The notes under the pieces were generated by a model. That model had not been told where the DNA came from. It saw only the letters and a list, made by a program, of their open reading frames with translations, and made no database searches. DNA of 64,000 nucleotides, from NCBI GenBank assembly GCA_029168955.1, contig JAPDOI010000065.1, forward strand, positions 1,426,001-1,490,000, given 5' to 3'. Made by a program: the position numbers and the translations under genes. Each line of letters opens with the position of its first letter. Position 1 is the first letter of the stretch. This DNA comes from Aplectana chamaeleonis (Eukaryota; Nematoda; Chromadorea; Rhabditida; Cosmocercidae). Shown piece by piece: positions 24,946 through 37,081 of this stretch.

Positions 24946-25642
24946 GATCTTATCTACAAAATAATCCCTGGTAAAATACCTGATTCTGTGTTAATAACTT
25001 TTATACGCTTTCCCCGTCTCGTACCATAGTACCAGAAATGATCAGTTCAAATTGATGCGATCTTCGTCTCCAAAACCAAAGAAAACTTACGATTATGCGC
25101 TCGATTTTCCCTCGCCTCGTTGTTGGAAAATACTGTCTTCTCGAGGTGGTAGTCCCGAATCAGATAGCAGATGGGTTTGTGGGAGTGTCAGGTGGTCAGC
25201 CTACTCAATCGGTGTCTACAAAAACAGCAGAAAAAATTAAAATTTGCCAGGTCTAACTTGGCCAGAATTCTACAAACTTCGGAAGATTTCGCATAATAGT
25301 TGAGAAGGATCTCCAGTGGTAAAAATATATGATAGGACGGTATTTTCTGATGAAAATAAGTCTATCTATAATGAATCAGCTGAATCTATCTATAATTGGT
25401 ATTATATACTGGTTGAAACAATTAACCTCAACCGGAACAACATTGTTGCATACGGTGCTGTGGTAGCCCGCGCCTTCAGTACCGACTCAACTCTGAGGCC
25501 GGCGTTACCGTGAATAAAGGTGGACTAAGCTGACTATTTGACAACACTACAAACCCGTCTGCTATCTGATTCGGCACTTCCAGACAGTGTTTTTCAGCTG
25601 GGCAATGCCACTTTCCACGTTAGCCCCGCAGAGCGAGAAACT

Positions 25643-25999
25643 TTAAAGGCAGCGTACACACCCGTACACATGTTCGAGATAACTAAGGAAATAGAATCGT
25701 AGGGCTCAGAACACAACGCCTACGTATTTTGAAGATGAATGTGGTTTACTCGTTGTACTTACTGAACCGCCCAGTCTACAAGCGTAGCCGACGGTGGAAA
25801 TGGTCCAGCACTCCTGTTTAGAAAGGGAATCTCAAATACAGAGGGCGGGCAGACACAGGGAGGGCCAACTTCCTACTCGTGTAGCGGCATCGTGGGTGGC
25901 TTTCGACGCTACAAAATGCGTATTCTTAGTGTTCTGGGCCATACCATTCGATTGCCATAGTTATCTCAACCACGCTTACCAGCGTGCATGCTGCCTTCA
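25643..25999. mobile_element. Short family B-like MITE
   Basis: Starts TTAAAGGCAGCGTACACACC and ends CAGCGTGCATGCTGCCTTCA, about 357 bp. The terminal motif matches family B but the interior differs. Confidence 0.6.
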
Positions 26000-26063
26000 A
26001 GATCGCGGAGAGCTGACGCTTGCAATCTTCATGTTCGATTGCCTTCAAACCTGGACATTTTTC

Positions 26064-26365
26064 GTTCTTATGATAGTTTTCTTCTTCTGTGCCTTACAGA
26101 TATTCAGGGGTGCAAGATTCATTGGCCTAACGTTTCGACAACTCGTCGTTTTCAAAGACCTTTTCTTCCACCGCGGCCTAAGGCTGCCTGATTTTCTTAA
26201 TGAAAGGTCCTCACTAAGAGTCGGTACATGGAAAGAATCAGGCAGCACTCAGCTGCTGTGGAAGAGAAGGTTTTGGGAAACGACGAGTTGTCGAAACGTC
26301 AAGCCAATAGCTCTCACACCCTTGAAAGCCTGTGAGGCACAAAAGAGGAAAACTATCATAAGAAC
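26064..26365. mobile_element. Solo palindromic terminus of Penelope-like type
   Basis: Inverted arms GTTCTTATGATAGTTTTC...GAAAACTATCATAAGAAC enclose ATTGGCCTAACGTTTCGACAACTCGTCGTTTTC on one side and its inverse on the other. The order ATTGGC / ACGTTTCG / CGTC.TC is shared with the termini of the Penelope-like element at 43308-45245. No coding part. Assignment rests on this pattern only. Confidence 0.5.
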
Positions 26366-27106
26366 TGAGGCCTGTTTTCAGACTTGGTTCCGATCCTTGT
26401 GAAAAAACTCTGCGACCTCCGCTTGAGGCGGTATCCGATATTCCACCCTAGGAACCTTGCAGTGAGAAAAACACCCCTAGATATTGCTGGCAAACTTGAA
26501 GGACCCACTCACTTTAGAGGTTCCGTATCGTCGTGGTTTCGCACAATGGAAATTTATTAACAGTGAGTGATCTTAAGTGTGTGACACAGCGTACTAATCG
26601 AAAAATGTTGTTGTGAGACATAGAATTGAGGTATCCTACCAAAAACATGTACTCCGCCAAAATTTCAGAAGAAAAAGCCAAAAATAATAACTACAAATGG
26701 ATTGGAAGCCTCATCGGCTCGGCAACGCAGTGCGTTTTAATGATGATCTTATGATTCTGAAGCGCACTGTAGGGCCGTAGCTCCGCTTGTGGAATGTTAA
26801 AGTTATCGGCAGATCACTAATCGACAGAGCACGGCTCTTTCCAGAGAAGGCATCAATCTGAAAAGGTACTGTTCATGAATCATAAAGTGCGAATCCCGCA
26901 TTGATGGCTCAACGGAATGGGGTGGAAACCACTAGAGCCGCCACATAGATGAGGTACTAAAAATCCATTCTCCTCGCATCCTTGCTTCAGTGCACTGCTG
27001 TTAATTCTGGATTGCTCACGCAACCGATACAAGGCTTATCTTTGTTTTCATAAGACTCCTGCTTCATTCACAAGGTCGTGAAATCATTCGACCAATCCTC
27101 CCTTCC
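26366..27106. other. Unassigned stretch
   Basis: No gene, repeat array or palindrome recognised. Confidence 0.4.
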
Positions 27107-27594
27107 TTAAAGGCAGTGTTCGCGATGAAAAAAGTGTTTGAAATTCCACTAGGGGTGGGTAGTGGAGGGGCGCACTTCAACGTTGACGTCGAACGAACGC
27201 ATGAACACGAGCCAGGAAACGCTCCAAAAGAGCCCGAAGTTGCCACTCTGAAGGCAAAGCAAGCCCCAAAAGCGCGTTGCCCGCCCACCGACGTGAACAA
27301 ATGGAAGCTTGAAATCGTGAGATGAGCGATGGTTTCCGATCAATTCTTTTCCCTTCATTCTCAACTTCTCTCTTTACTCAGGTCAGCTCGCATAAATTGG
27401 CTGCAAAAGACGGAAGTTACAAGTCTCGGAAAACTCGTTCACCATGCTTCTCTAGCTGAATTTTTGAGGGACCATAACTCCGTTCCCAGAAGGTTGTGTA
27501 CGATTTAAGTGACATCGTTGGAATCAGCGTGGGACCATTTTCAAGATAGGCTGAAAAACAGAATAAGGATTTTTATCGGGGACACTGCCTTTAA
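27107..27594 (+). mobile_element. MITE, family A
   Basis: Starts TTAAAGGCAGTGTTCGCGAT and ends ATCGGGGACACTGCCTTTAA, 488 bp. It shares interior text with 19399-19895 (GGTAGTGGAGGGG, CTTTACTCAGGTCAGCTCGC). Confidence 0.85.
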
Positions 27595-27852
27595 CTTGAG
27601 GTTGTTTTCTGCATGTGATTCTCCAATAAAGTTCTTGGCGGATCTAAGAGATTTTCCGTACTGACGATACTGATGATTTACACTCATGATTTCCGTACTG
27701 ATGATTTAGCATGGGTGGACAAGCAAGCATTGTTCCTGATTTTAGACATGTGTCACACATTTTCAAAATTGATCCCTCTTTCCAACAAGTGTATTGTGCA
27801 CATTCGCGCGCAATAACAATGTCAAATGACGAGTGCCTGTGTAGGTGTAGAC

Positions 27853-28926
27853 CAGGGCTGTGCAGAACTGTTCCGTTTCCGATCCCGTTTCCCTATTTCC
27901 GGTGTTTATCGAGCTGTTCCGTTCCGCTTCCGTTTCCGAGTTTTCGGGCCCAGAAATGGAGTAAAATGGTTCCACACAATTTTAGGTAGTGTGTCTAAGC
28001 ATGGATTTTCGAATGTATCATGGTACGCTGAAAATGACATCCGACCTCATGTGTCCAAGCAAATATCTGAGCTTTTGGGGATTCTTTTTTCTAAATATGC
28101 TAATTTTTCTTCTAGAATGAATGATTTCGTGATGCTTACCCTCTTCATTTCACCTCTTCGTTTGTTGAGAGCCACAGACACAATGAAAATTAAGCTAGAT
28201 TTTCTGTACGTGAAGCCTGTCTGCCAGGAAAGAGTCTCGGTGGAAACAGGTGGAGGTGACCATAGGCAGCAGCGCAGCTCGATTGGTTCAGGCCACAAGA
28301 GAATTTTTCCATTTTTCCATCCACAAGAGAAGTTTTTCAATTCAATCGTTCAATAACCACTCTAATAGGCGATTAAGGTTAGAAAGAAAAATGAAAAGTC
28401 GACGCGAATAAGCTGAAAAATGACGTCGGATCAGCCTTGAAGACGCAACGTGGACGCTCGCGTTCACCTACACCTGGTACCGCTTGAAGTGCTTTCTGGA
28501 GGACAGGCTGTACACCAGGAGTGTGCGGCAATGAAAAATAAATTTTTGGCAAACGTCAACGGCAAATCCCTGAAAGGGCCGGCAAACCGCATTTGGCAGG
28601 AGGCAACTACCGCACGCCTCTGCTGTACACTGTTTCGAATGGCGGCTACATATAAAGGGTTTTTGAGATTGCCTTTCTCGAATTTCCAGAAGCGAAAATA
28701 CGAAACCATGAAATATCTCGTAGTGACTTTATTTTGAATAACTATGAGTTTATTGACTGAAATCAATGGTTATTGGAGGAGAGATGCAGGCAATTAGCAG
28801 TGACGAAACGTGGGAATGAGACAACCCAAGATTTTTTTCGGCCTATTCCGTTTCCGCTTCCGGCGTTTTTCGGCCATTTTTTCTTCCGTTTCCGAAAATC
28901 TTGAAAAAGGTTTCCGCACAGCCCTG
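27853..28926. mobile_element. Non-autonomous hAT-like element
   Basis: Ends are CAGGGCTGTGCAGAACTG and GTTTCCGCACAGCCCTG. A CAGGGCTGTGC-type terminus is a common hAT end. Flanking 8-mers GTGTAGAC (left) and GTGCAAAC (right) match at 6 of 8, consistent with an aged 8-bp target duplication. Sub-terminal regions are made of CGTTTCCG/CTTCCG repeats in both arms. No transposase; the long frame inside has no recognised domain. Confidence 0.55.
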
Positions 28927-29574
28927 GTGCAAACTACACTCGTACCCTCAAGCCCGATTCTGGAAGGTCACCTCCTAACGCTACCCTCTGGAGGATAATT
29001 TGGGACGCTGATGAGTTGAAAAAAAAATGAAAAAAATGAAAAAAAAAATGAAAAGCTAGGAATGGTTCAACGCTTGGAACATGCCCAGGGTGATGCCCTT
29101 GTTGCTTATTGCTGCAGGAATTACCCTGCATAGATCGCTCACTAACAAAATTCTCTTTTCTGTAGAAGGCTCCATCTCCTCCACAGAAAAGAGAACCTCG
29201 ACGTCTTTTGTTACCGCAATAAGAATCTAATCTAACGATGAGCATGCCTTGAACTAGCTAGGTTCATTCCGCTAGCTCTAGCAAGTCCAAAAGATAGATA
29301 AGAGCTCATAATTGATTAATAATTGGTTGTCGTAACCAAGCCTACTCCCTTCTATGGCGTATATCAAATTTATCTTACGATTCTCTTAAACATCGTTCAG
29401 AAAAAAAATAAATAAGAAGGCATACGAGGATCCCGGGAATGAGTTGTCCTGGCTCGTCCTTTCTTGTCATTCGCAGCCAACGCACTGAAGTGGACAACAC
29501 TATGAATGACGCCAACAAAAAAAATTACTAAAGAATGGTGCTACAGCGTCATTCATAGTGTGGTCATACTTTGA
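28927..29574. other. Unassigned stretch with A-rich microsatellite
   Basis: 29015-29055 holds several units of (A)7-9TG. 29490-29580 has an inverted GAATGACGCC/GCGTCATTCATAGTGTGG pair that flanks the adjoining minisatellite. No gene. Confidence 0.45.
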
Positions 29575-29770
29575 CCGAGTCGAATGATTCGCAAAATCAT
29601 TCGATTGAAAAAGTCGACTTCGAATTATTCGAAAACTCGAATATTCGAAAAAGGCAAAATCCCGAATTATTCGAAAAGTCGAATATTCGAAAAGTTTGAA
29701 ATTCTGAATTATTCGAAGAGTCAAATATTCGAAAATTTACGGAAACATTCGAATGAATTCTATAGTCGAC
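29575..29770. repeat. 42-bp minisatellite, locus 4
   Basis: About four units of ATTCGAAAAGTCGAATATTCGAAAA type. Its left flank (CATTCGATTGAAAAAGTCGAC) is nearly the same as that of locus 5, so the unit moved with flanking sequence. Confidence 0.85.
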
Positions 29771-30292
29771 TTTTCCGGATAAATTGATTTTTCAAAACAT
29801 TACATTGACTCACGAGCAGGTTGCGCGCCAAAGATGCTCACTTGCGCAAATTGTGTTTCGAAATCAAGGTGGAGCGAAGCTATTAATGATGACTCACTCA
29901 TGTGTCACGCTACTCGAAAGGAGTCTTCACCATAAGGTCGTTCAGAGCTCATTCGCGGCGCGACGCGACTCTGTAATTAAGGCTTCGGCATAGTGACCAA
30001 GGTGCGAGCGACGCGAGCGAGCGAGCGAGCAAATGGGGGCGTGGCCCTAAAAACTCGTCGCTGGCGACCCCGCACAGTGTGATTTTGGTTAGAGCGCGGA
30101 TGCAATTTAGAGGCTTCCATTCCATCATTTTGGTGCTGCCGAGATGTCGTACGTTCGTGCCGTGGCAGTGTGGAGGAAAGAGGTACTCTTTCGTGATAGA
30201 CGACCCACTAGCGAAATTTCATGAGAAATGTTCATCCCACTAAAGCCGTCGAAAGAATTAGACTTTTTCAAATACACTGAACTGTTTGATGA
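29771..30292. other. Unassigned stretch with (GCGA)n
   Basis: A short GCGAGCGAGCGAGCGAGC run lies at about 30012-30030. Otherwise no gene seen. Confidence 0.4.
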
Positions 30293-30720
30293 CTGAAAAG
30301 CGGCAAGCGTCATTCCGTCTCCCAAGCCTGGCAAATTGCCATCCACAGCGAAGGGATACAAGTCAGGAACTGATCGTGAAAGAGCTTGCCGAGCATAGTA
30401 ACAAACAGCAGCACCAGCATGGATTCCGCAAATTACACTCTATCACCACGGCGCTGCTGCAAACTGTGAGCTATGTTTTGGATGGCTTCAAGGCCAAAAA
30501 ACCTCAACGCTCTGTTGGAGTGGCCCTGGATCTCACGAAGGCTTTTGACTCTGGCAGAAGCGATGGATAACCGCACTCATTAAAGGGCGCCGAGCAAAAA
30601 AGCGGTTTCAAGAACATGTCTTTCATAGCATCCCTATTGCCGCCGGTGCCTCTCAAGGAGGAGTTATATTTTACTGTAATGCACTATTCCTTGTCCAGAT
30701 GATGTTCGCATTGATATTGA
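30293..30720 (+). pseudogene. Reverse transcriptase fragment of a second LINE
   Basis: In successive frames the + strand shows SVIPSPKPGKLPSTAKGYKS, ELAEHSNKQQHQHGFRKLHS, VGVALDLTKAFDS (RT motif A) and AGASQGGVIF (motif B, normally PQGGVLSP). Motif order and spacing are those of a non-LTR reverse transcriptase. It belongs to a lineage different from the RTE copy at 47-50 kb. Several frameshifts and the absence of the YADD box and of the endonuclease show a truncated relic. Confidence 0.7.
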
Positions 30721-31093
30721 TTAAGAGAGACGCTCCATTTCGAGAATAACAATCACGAAAATGGAAAAAATGACATTGAGTTTCACAAAAACTGGCGCTA
30801 TTCCACTTTTTGAAATTCAATTGAAACTTTTCGCTCGGGACAGCTGCCAGGATTAATTTGGGCGGTCAACCCAAATATGAGATTTGTTGGGCGACTTTCA
30901 AAAGGGTGTGGAGGGTCACGCCGAAACGTATATCTTCATCGGTAGTTAAATGTTCTGGATTTATGTAGGCGCAACCTTGCCTAGAATGCGTCTTTTTGAG
31001 TGCTGATCAAGATGTAATTCACCATCGGCTCAAGATTTTTCGTGGATTGCTAATTTCTTCGGCGTATAAAACGTCACTCAGCCACAATCAGTG

Positions 31094-31225
31094 ATCTGTT
31101 TGCTCGCTCGCTTGTGCTGGGCGAGGGTAGAGACAGAGAGAAATTGTGGGGAGAAGGAGACCCAGCGTACGCACGCAGACGCACGCGGCGAACGGAACTA
31201 AATCACATTCGGAAACAGAGGATAT
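31094..31225 (+). repeat. Dispersed ~130-bp repeat, copy 1
   Basis: GCGAGGGTAGAGACAGAGAG, TGTGGGGAGAAGGAGAC and ACGCACGCAGACGC recur in the same order and orientation at 62982-63105. Confidence 0.7.
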
Positions 31226-31344
31226 AAAATCTCTGGCGCCACCTCCAAGGCGGTGCGGGTCAAAGTTGCGCCTTAACTGTGACATGCACAGAAATTCCCG
31301 GTTTGCACTTGCGTATACGGTACCGTAGGATAGTCTCATAGTTG

Positions 31345-31800
31345 TTAAAGGCAGTGTTCACCATAAATCTCGTTCTCGAGGTTTCAGTGCGAATTACTAT
31401 GTTGGCAGATGCTGGAGGGGATAGGGTCGAAGAAAGCAGCGAAAACGGGTCAGAAATCGATAAAAACTGCTCTAAAAGTTATATCAGTGCGCTTACCTAC
31501 CTCGGTCCGCCCCATCATTCGGACGAGGTTGTGGCATCGCACACGTTTCGATGGCAAACTGCCAAGCAACTCTGCCGCGTCCAGCCTGATCGATTCGCGC
31601 AGATTTCGCGATCAGTGCGCTCTTGCGGAAATCAGCAGGGCCCATGATTCTCGTCCACGCCCTGAACGTTAGAAACCGTTATTTTAGCTTATTCTGAACG
31701 TTTTCGTTGGCTGTTTCTTCACTATTAGTCACCGCACGTCCAACGAAGCCCATTTTTGGGTCGAACTCGAGTGCGATAATCATCGTGAACCCTGCCTTCA
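31345..31800. mobile_element. MITE related to family A
   Basis: Starts TTAAAGGCAGTGTTCACCAT and ends ATCATCGTGAACCCTGCCTTCA, about 456 bp. The interior is different from the other A copies. Confidence 0.65.
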
Positions 31801-32037
31801 GTGTTGGAGTGGACTTAAACTGAGAAAGAAGTATTGATTAGAATGGCGAAACCGTTATGGCTCTTCGGGCGGCGCTGGATGGGCGGCACGCGCGTCCCGC
31901 GCGGTGAGAAATTTCATAGTCCATCGCGCTTCCAGCGCGTCACGCGCGTACCGCGCTTGCGGCGAGGACTATGAAAGATGCCTAAAGCCTAGTTTTGACT
32001 GCATCGCTGCTGTTTTTCATTGCAGCGATTTAACCAT

Positions 32038-32145
32038 GTTACGTAAAGATACCTCTAGTCGCCGTCGCGCGGCGCGGCGAGGTGTGATGGAGCGCGCTTG
32101 TCACAGCACGCACACATACACACACCGCCAGTCGCATAGTGGTGA
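32038..32145 (+). repeat. Inverted repeat pair, left copy (partner 33604-33695)
   Basis: GTTACGTAAAGATACCTCTAGTC, GCCGTCGCGCGGCGCGGC and GAGGTGTGATGG recur inverted at 33604-33695, 1.46 kb apart. The similar short frames on opposite strands come from this pair. Confidence 0.75.
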
Positions 32146-32523
32146 GGCGAATGCTGGCAGAGTTTTGATTCATATCGCATACCGTTTTTCTAGGATACAT
32201 TTTTAGCCCAAAGCCCTACTGACATTGGATCCATTATTAGAGCTAATTTTCAATTGTAGTGGAAAGCGACCACGCCAACACCAGCTGAACTAACAGCACC
32301 TGAGTATTTCGTTAATGATGACAACTTGCTCATTCACAGGGAATTTCACGGATTTACGCTGCTTTCCTCAACACGTGTTCAATGATGTATTCAACATTAC
32401 CTTCTAAATGTATCAAAATATATTATATAGGCTCGCAAAAAAATCAGTAATTAACAACACATTTCTTCATGATAAAGTTTGTTCATGAATTCATGCTATG
32501 GAATGCAATTTTTGATAACCAAG

Positions 32524-32730
32524 TTATATGTTAAGCTGAGTTCCAGTTATCTCCTCCTCTGCGGGCAATTTCACTTCCTCTAGATGCTGTGGTTCCGTCT
32601 CAGGAGAATCACTTTCCAGCTCGTCGGCTTCCAAGTCAAAATCGCAATCGTCTACAGTACTGTCCTGCTGATCTAGATCACCATAGGTCTTAACGGCATG
32701 CCTATGCTTACAGGAAATGCCCGTTCTATC
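32524..32730 (-). CDS. Candidate 3'-terminal exon with acidic tail, unknown gene
   Basis: The minus strand reads an unusually acidic C-terminus, with phrases such as DLDQQDSTVDDCDF, ADELESDSPETEPQHLEE and EEEITGTQLNI, ending at a TAA at 32524. Composition and lack of stops are not what random AT-rich sequence gives. The 5' boundary is unresolved: no clean TTTCAG acceptor is visible, and the frame closes near 32738. No domain recognised. It lies between the inverted repeats at 32038 and 33604, so it could be transposon-derived. Confidence 0.3.
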   Translation of the reverse strand, partial: DRTGISCKHRHAVKTYGDLDQQDSTVDDCDFDLEADELESDSPETEPQHLEEVKLPAEEEITGTQLNI

Positions 32731-33603
32731 ATCTTAAAGAACTCTATCTCGTGCAGAACCAAGAGTAGGGGCACACATCGCAGAGACGACAGTGTACGTT
32801 GCTCTGGAAGAAAAAATCGACGGTTTTTGAATCTTAAAATTCTAAGTTCTGAATATACCATCACATTGCAAAAGCATCTTCCCTGCCACTTGACGATGTA
32901 AGATTTATCTGAGTCTGCCGACTCAACGTTCCACTCATTGTTCCACACAGTTTACGATATTTTCCAGATTTTCTGAAATCCACCGATCTCTGCCTTAATG
33001 TGAGGCAGTGTTTCTCGCATTCTATCGCTAAACATTGCTAAACCAGAATGAAATTTTTTCTCTTTTCCTCTTAGGGTGAATTAATATAAACGATACATAT
33101 GTTCGTTTCTTTGAAACATCTAAGAATGCTCCCACACGAGAGGCTCGCAGGCGAAAGTTGCATCGTGCTCAGTTGGTTAAATTACGTGTGGATAGACTTG
33201 ACGCACCTGCGAATAGGATGTGAATAAAAAAGATTGTGCCTTCTGTATCTATTAGTTATTAGGATTCAGTTCATACTAAATCAATTGTTGCTCGCAATTG
33301 TTTAGATTTTTTTATCTCTAGTTTTGTGACAATCTTGTTTTTGACTATCGAAACACATTGAACGGTGTTCATGAGCAGCACTGTTTCCGATACGAGGACA
33401 AGTTACGATTGGTAGCAATGGTTAATCCTTATTCATGGAAGAACTGCCTACATGTAGGCAGTTTTCAGTTCAAATCGCGGCTCAGCAATTGAGCCGGTTC
33501 ATTTGCCTTCCTAGAACGTAATCAGTCTGGCACTATGAATCAAATTATGACGAGAAACATAACCATATAAGTTGTTCCTCACTCCTCTGTTCGTTTCATC
33601 ACC

Positions 33604-33695
33604 ATGCGACTAGCGGTGTGTGGATTTGACAAGCCCCATCACACCTCGCTGCGCCAGCCGCGCCGCGCGACGGCGACTAGAGGTATCTTTACGTA
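33604..33695 (-). repeat. Inverted repeat pair, right copy
   Basis: Inverted partner of 32038-32145, with a 10-bp insertion (GCGCCAGCC-like) relative to it. Confidence 0.7.
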
Positions 33696-35479
33696 ACATG
33701 CGATTTCGCACCCGCTGCTGCAGCGATGTAGCAGCGCCAGCGATTCTGTTCATACTCTGGCAAACGGGGCAGCAGGGAGGAGGGCGCAGGGCAGGTTCAC
33801 GTTTCGGGCCCCACCCTTGATAGTCGAAAAGGGGCGTGTTTGGGGCGGAGCCTCCGTCCGTGCTCCGTCCGTTCAAAGCAGTACACTTCAGGGAAAACCA
33901 GCCACTTCAGTCCGAGGGAAAAGGCAGGTGGCTAGCCTTGCACGGGCGGTGACCGGCCTTGCTAGGGCCGCTCGTCCATCCTGACACTACGCCCTTACTG
34001 CCGCAAATTTTCATATTCACCCTTCATCCTGCCCTAATACGCCCTTGCAAGAGATTACTCCAACACCCGTACTGCTCACAAATTCCTTTTTAGCGGTCTC
34101 ACCCAAGACCAGGTTGTATTAGAGCGGACTTTTGATTTTGCCGTTAATCCAAAATCGCTCCATTACAGCCTAGATCCTGAGTGAGCCCGCTAAGAATCTC
34201 TGGAGCAACACATAATGAAAACTACAAGTATTAACAAATGCAAATTTATTTCTCGGAATTACTTATACAATAAAGGTTTAACGTGTAACCAAAAAGCCTT
34301 TGAAGGCACTTCATGATGATGTAATGTTTGAGATGCGAAAAAAAAACCGTGCTACGGCAAACGCAAGCAAGACTGTGAACTATGTCAGAACACTACAAGA
34401 GAATACATGCATGACGACCACAAGGCTCACAAAGTCTAAATAAGTTAGTTTCAATATCCATGAGGTTGGTTTAGAGGTAACTAGACTCGGAATGATGAGC
34501 AGATAAAGAGATATGAAACTACGGAATGACACTAGAATAAAAGTGAGATAAATTGAATTTAGGGCATCTTCATCAAACCATAGGCAGAGTTACGGGGGCA
34601 GAATAAGAAAAACAAAAGTCAAAAGCATATAAAACGCAAAAAATACAAAAAAAACCTCTCAGAAAATCTCGGGAAAACTGCTTGTTGTGGTAAGCAGTAA
34701 GTAACTTGACCGTCTTAAGTTACTTACTCATGGCATAAAAGTCACATACACAATGTGGTAAGCAAGTTACTCGAGGCGACCCTGTGAAAACCTCTCGGGT
34801 AAGTTACTCACCACATTGTGTATGTGACTTGTCTGCTATGAGTAAGTAACTTGAGACATTCATGTTGCTCACTGAATATCACAACTCACATTCCCAAAAT
34901 GGTCTGAGCTCGACGTCCGATCGACAGGACTCTAAGCCGGGTTTCCGATGACTCCCCCGACGACAAGACAAGATGGCGGCGCGTCCACATCGTTGATCAC
35001 ACGTTTCTAAAAAAACCATCACATAGAACAGTCTAAAACCAATTACTTGAGAAGTTATTTGAGATAAAACTTTACTTGATTGAGACAAGCCATCTCTTTC
35101 CACGTACGAACGGACATCAGATCTGAAAAGCAGTAATTAACTTTGTCTGACTTCTTACCAAAAGCATTCTATCTTACCTAAAACCACTTATCATGTTCAT
35201 GTGATTCTTGCTTGCATGTAACAACTGACTTCCAGTTTTTTGTAGCTCCACAAGTAACGGAGAACTTGTGCAGCATGTGGCCTATCCTTCACGATCTTAA
35301 CATCCAACACCTCTCCAGCCGGCATCAGTCTGCAGGAAAGCATTCTGGAAATAGTCGTCGACGAGAAGCTCACAATCACGGCAGTTTTCAGACATGAGAA
35401 ATGGGAATGCGGTGTAACACGATAGAGCTCCAGAAGTTACGAAAACGGAGTTCAACATTGAACAACATGTAGTACATGT
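33696..35479. other. Sparse region; inverted repeat at 34716-34858 and possible minus-strand exons
   Basis: 34716-34780 and 34798-34858 form an inverted repeat around AGTTACTTACTCATG / CATTGTGTATGTGACTT. On the minus strand, 35400 down to 35200 has protein-like frames in two registers (MPAGEVLDVKIVKDRPHAAQ; MSENCRDCELLVDDYF), and a CTGCTTTTCAG acceptor near 35125 precedes an open stretch. I cannot build a consistent exon model, so no gene is called. Confidence 0.25.
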
Positions 35480-35705
35480 AAGGTCTGCCCGAATGATAAT
35501 GTCCGCCCAAGCGGTCGGCGTGCGTGTTGAACGGTCGTCAAGTAGCTTTTTTTGGAAGAGTCTTGTAGGGGCTGCAAGCAGCTGACAGGAATATTACTCC
35601 TCCTTTGTGTAATATTCGTGTTACTCGATTCACGTGTCCAACAAATGCCCTCTTGACTCCCGTTCGACACGCACGCCGACCGCCTGGGCGGACACTCTCA
35701 TTCAG
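35480..35705. repeat. Foldback element
   Basis: Inverted ends GTCCGCCCAAGCGGTCGGCGTGCGTG at about 35500 and CACGCACGCCGACCGCCTGGGCGGAC at about 35667-35693. A related decayed copy lies at 20866-21075. Confidence 0.7.
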
Positions 35706-37066
35706 ACAGACTTTAGTTCACAACATTTTTTGAATTCTCTCATTCAGACATTCGCAACGTTTTTGAAATGCCGAAATGATTGGCAGAAGATTATGAAAAT
35801 TTCGATGAGTGGGAAATATTTTCAGTAGATCTACGAATCGAACATGACTAGTTTGATTTCTCTCATTTCTTATCCAATTTCTTATGTACATTTTTCGCAT
35901 TGATCCATTTCCACTCCACAAAACCCTATTTATGCAACACCAAACATTTCAAACTCTTGTAAACCCGGATTAAGAGATCAACGAGCAGAAAACAGCAAAT
36001 CAGGAGTGAGATTTCAATTTTCTTGCATCAAAATATCTTCAAAATAATCACAAGCTGGGAAAAGGAATTCAAGGATGTGAAAAATATTTCATGCTGCAAA
36101 CGGATTTTTTGAGAGAGACTTCTGAAAATCGTAAACCGTAAATCGTGTGCAGCATATAAATGCAGCTGATGTCTTTAGTGTGTACACAAGAAAAAATTCA
36201 AAAGACACTAAAAAAGCAGGAAACCGTGAGAGAAGTACCGTGAGAGTTCAAAATGGCGTAGCCCTGACGTTTTTTTAGCGCTTGACTACGAAGGATATGA
36301 AGACAGGCACATATTGTTAGAAATCAAGCAAAAATTCATGAAAAATGATGAAAATAGTGAAAAAAGCGGCCTGAAGCCGTCTGGTTGAACTCTGACCGAT
36401 CGATGCTGTCGACAGGTCGATTGCGCGAAGCGGCATTTCAATTCGGCCAATAGCAGACGAGGAGGGTGGAGCGTTGGCGTCGATTCTCGCGCTGCAGGTC
36501 AAAGCGCGGACATCTCCAAGCTCGCTCGCAGCATCAAGGGCGGATATCTGTCCCCGCCCACTCTCCGCCCACTTCCGCGGCTGACCAATCAGAATTTTCA
36601 CGGCAGCAAGCCCGCCGCTCTAGACTTGCTGCTGAACCTACGGAGGAGTGGGATTAGTGGCGGACCTACCGCCCTTGCTGCTACCCCGTTTGCCAGAGTA
36701 GTGCATAGCCTCATGCATGGTCGAAGAAATTCAATAAATCAGTGAAAATAATGGCTGATAGTTATCAATAACACGTTTCGACTCGTAAAGACTGATCTTG
36801 TCATGTGAAAGGGTCAAGATTCACAAGACAAAACGTGTCATTCGCTGGCCATCGCTGCATCGCTGCCATAATGGCAGCGATGGAGCGATGATCAGCGACC
36901 ACCGAGAATCGCTCCTCCAGCAGCAAAGCAGTAAAACATAGGATTTCGTCGCCGCGACCCAGCGGTGTAGGACGTTTTCCACGAAGCGATCACAATTGGA
37001 GCGGATTTCCATTACGCGCGATGAAAAAGGAACAGTTTTCCCTCGCATGGCCGCAGCGACCACTTT
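35706..37066. other. Unassigned stretch
   Basis: 36380-36650 is GC-rich non-coding sequence. 36840-36900 contains an inverted CGCTGCCATAATGGCAGCG hairpin. No gene recognised. Confidence 0.4.
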
Positions 37067-37081
37067 CAGTCAAAACTAGGC

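Larger units (their letters stand above)
22437..25020 (+). mobile_element. Decayed CR1-like non-LTR retrotransposon (LINE) with later insertions
   Basis: Pieces of one reverse transcriptase reading 5' to 3' are visible in order. At 22990-23210 there is DQYKFRADRSTETH and then, after a frameshift, DIICFDFTKTFDKVPF (RT motif A with the FDFTK.FD core). At 23240-23300 KWMHNFITGRRSFQV. At 24090-24300 YMGFTPDKKPAF and CETIANRAERAIHNLF. At 24300-24390 LEYGTSVFNPNSELGIQ. At 24610-24730 KLWMRLHGYDYTTTP and RNRIFRLSALQYCKRKY, then IYKIIPGKIPDS. These are C-terminal CR1/jockey-type phrases. Frameshifts, stops, the loss of the catalytic YADD region and inserted segments (about 23340-23990, 24391-24605, 24738-24945) show it is dead. 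Confidence 0.8.

Noticed and set aside
29007..29030. CTGATGAG...GAAA as a hammerhead ribozyme
   Set aside because: Too few bases between the two core parts to form stem II; the GAAA is part of an A-rich microsatellite.
32673..32948. SYIVKWQGR in a minus-strand frame as a chromodomain
   Set aside because: Only a short resemblance to YLVKWKG; the rest of the fold is absent and a competing frame looks more coding.
33081..33222. Plus-strand exon after TTTTCCTCTTAG with AATAAA just after
   Set aside because: All three frames hit a stop within 20 bp of the acceptor, so no exon can be spliced in frame.
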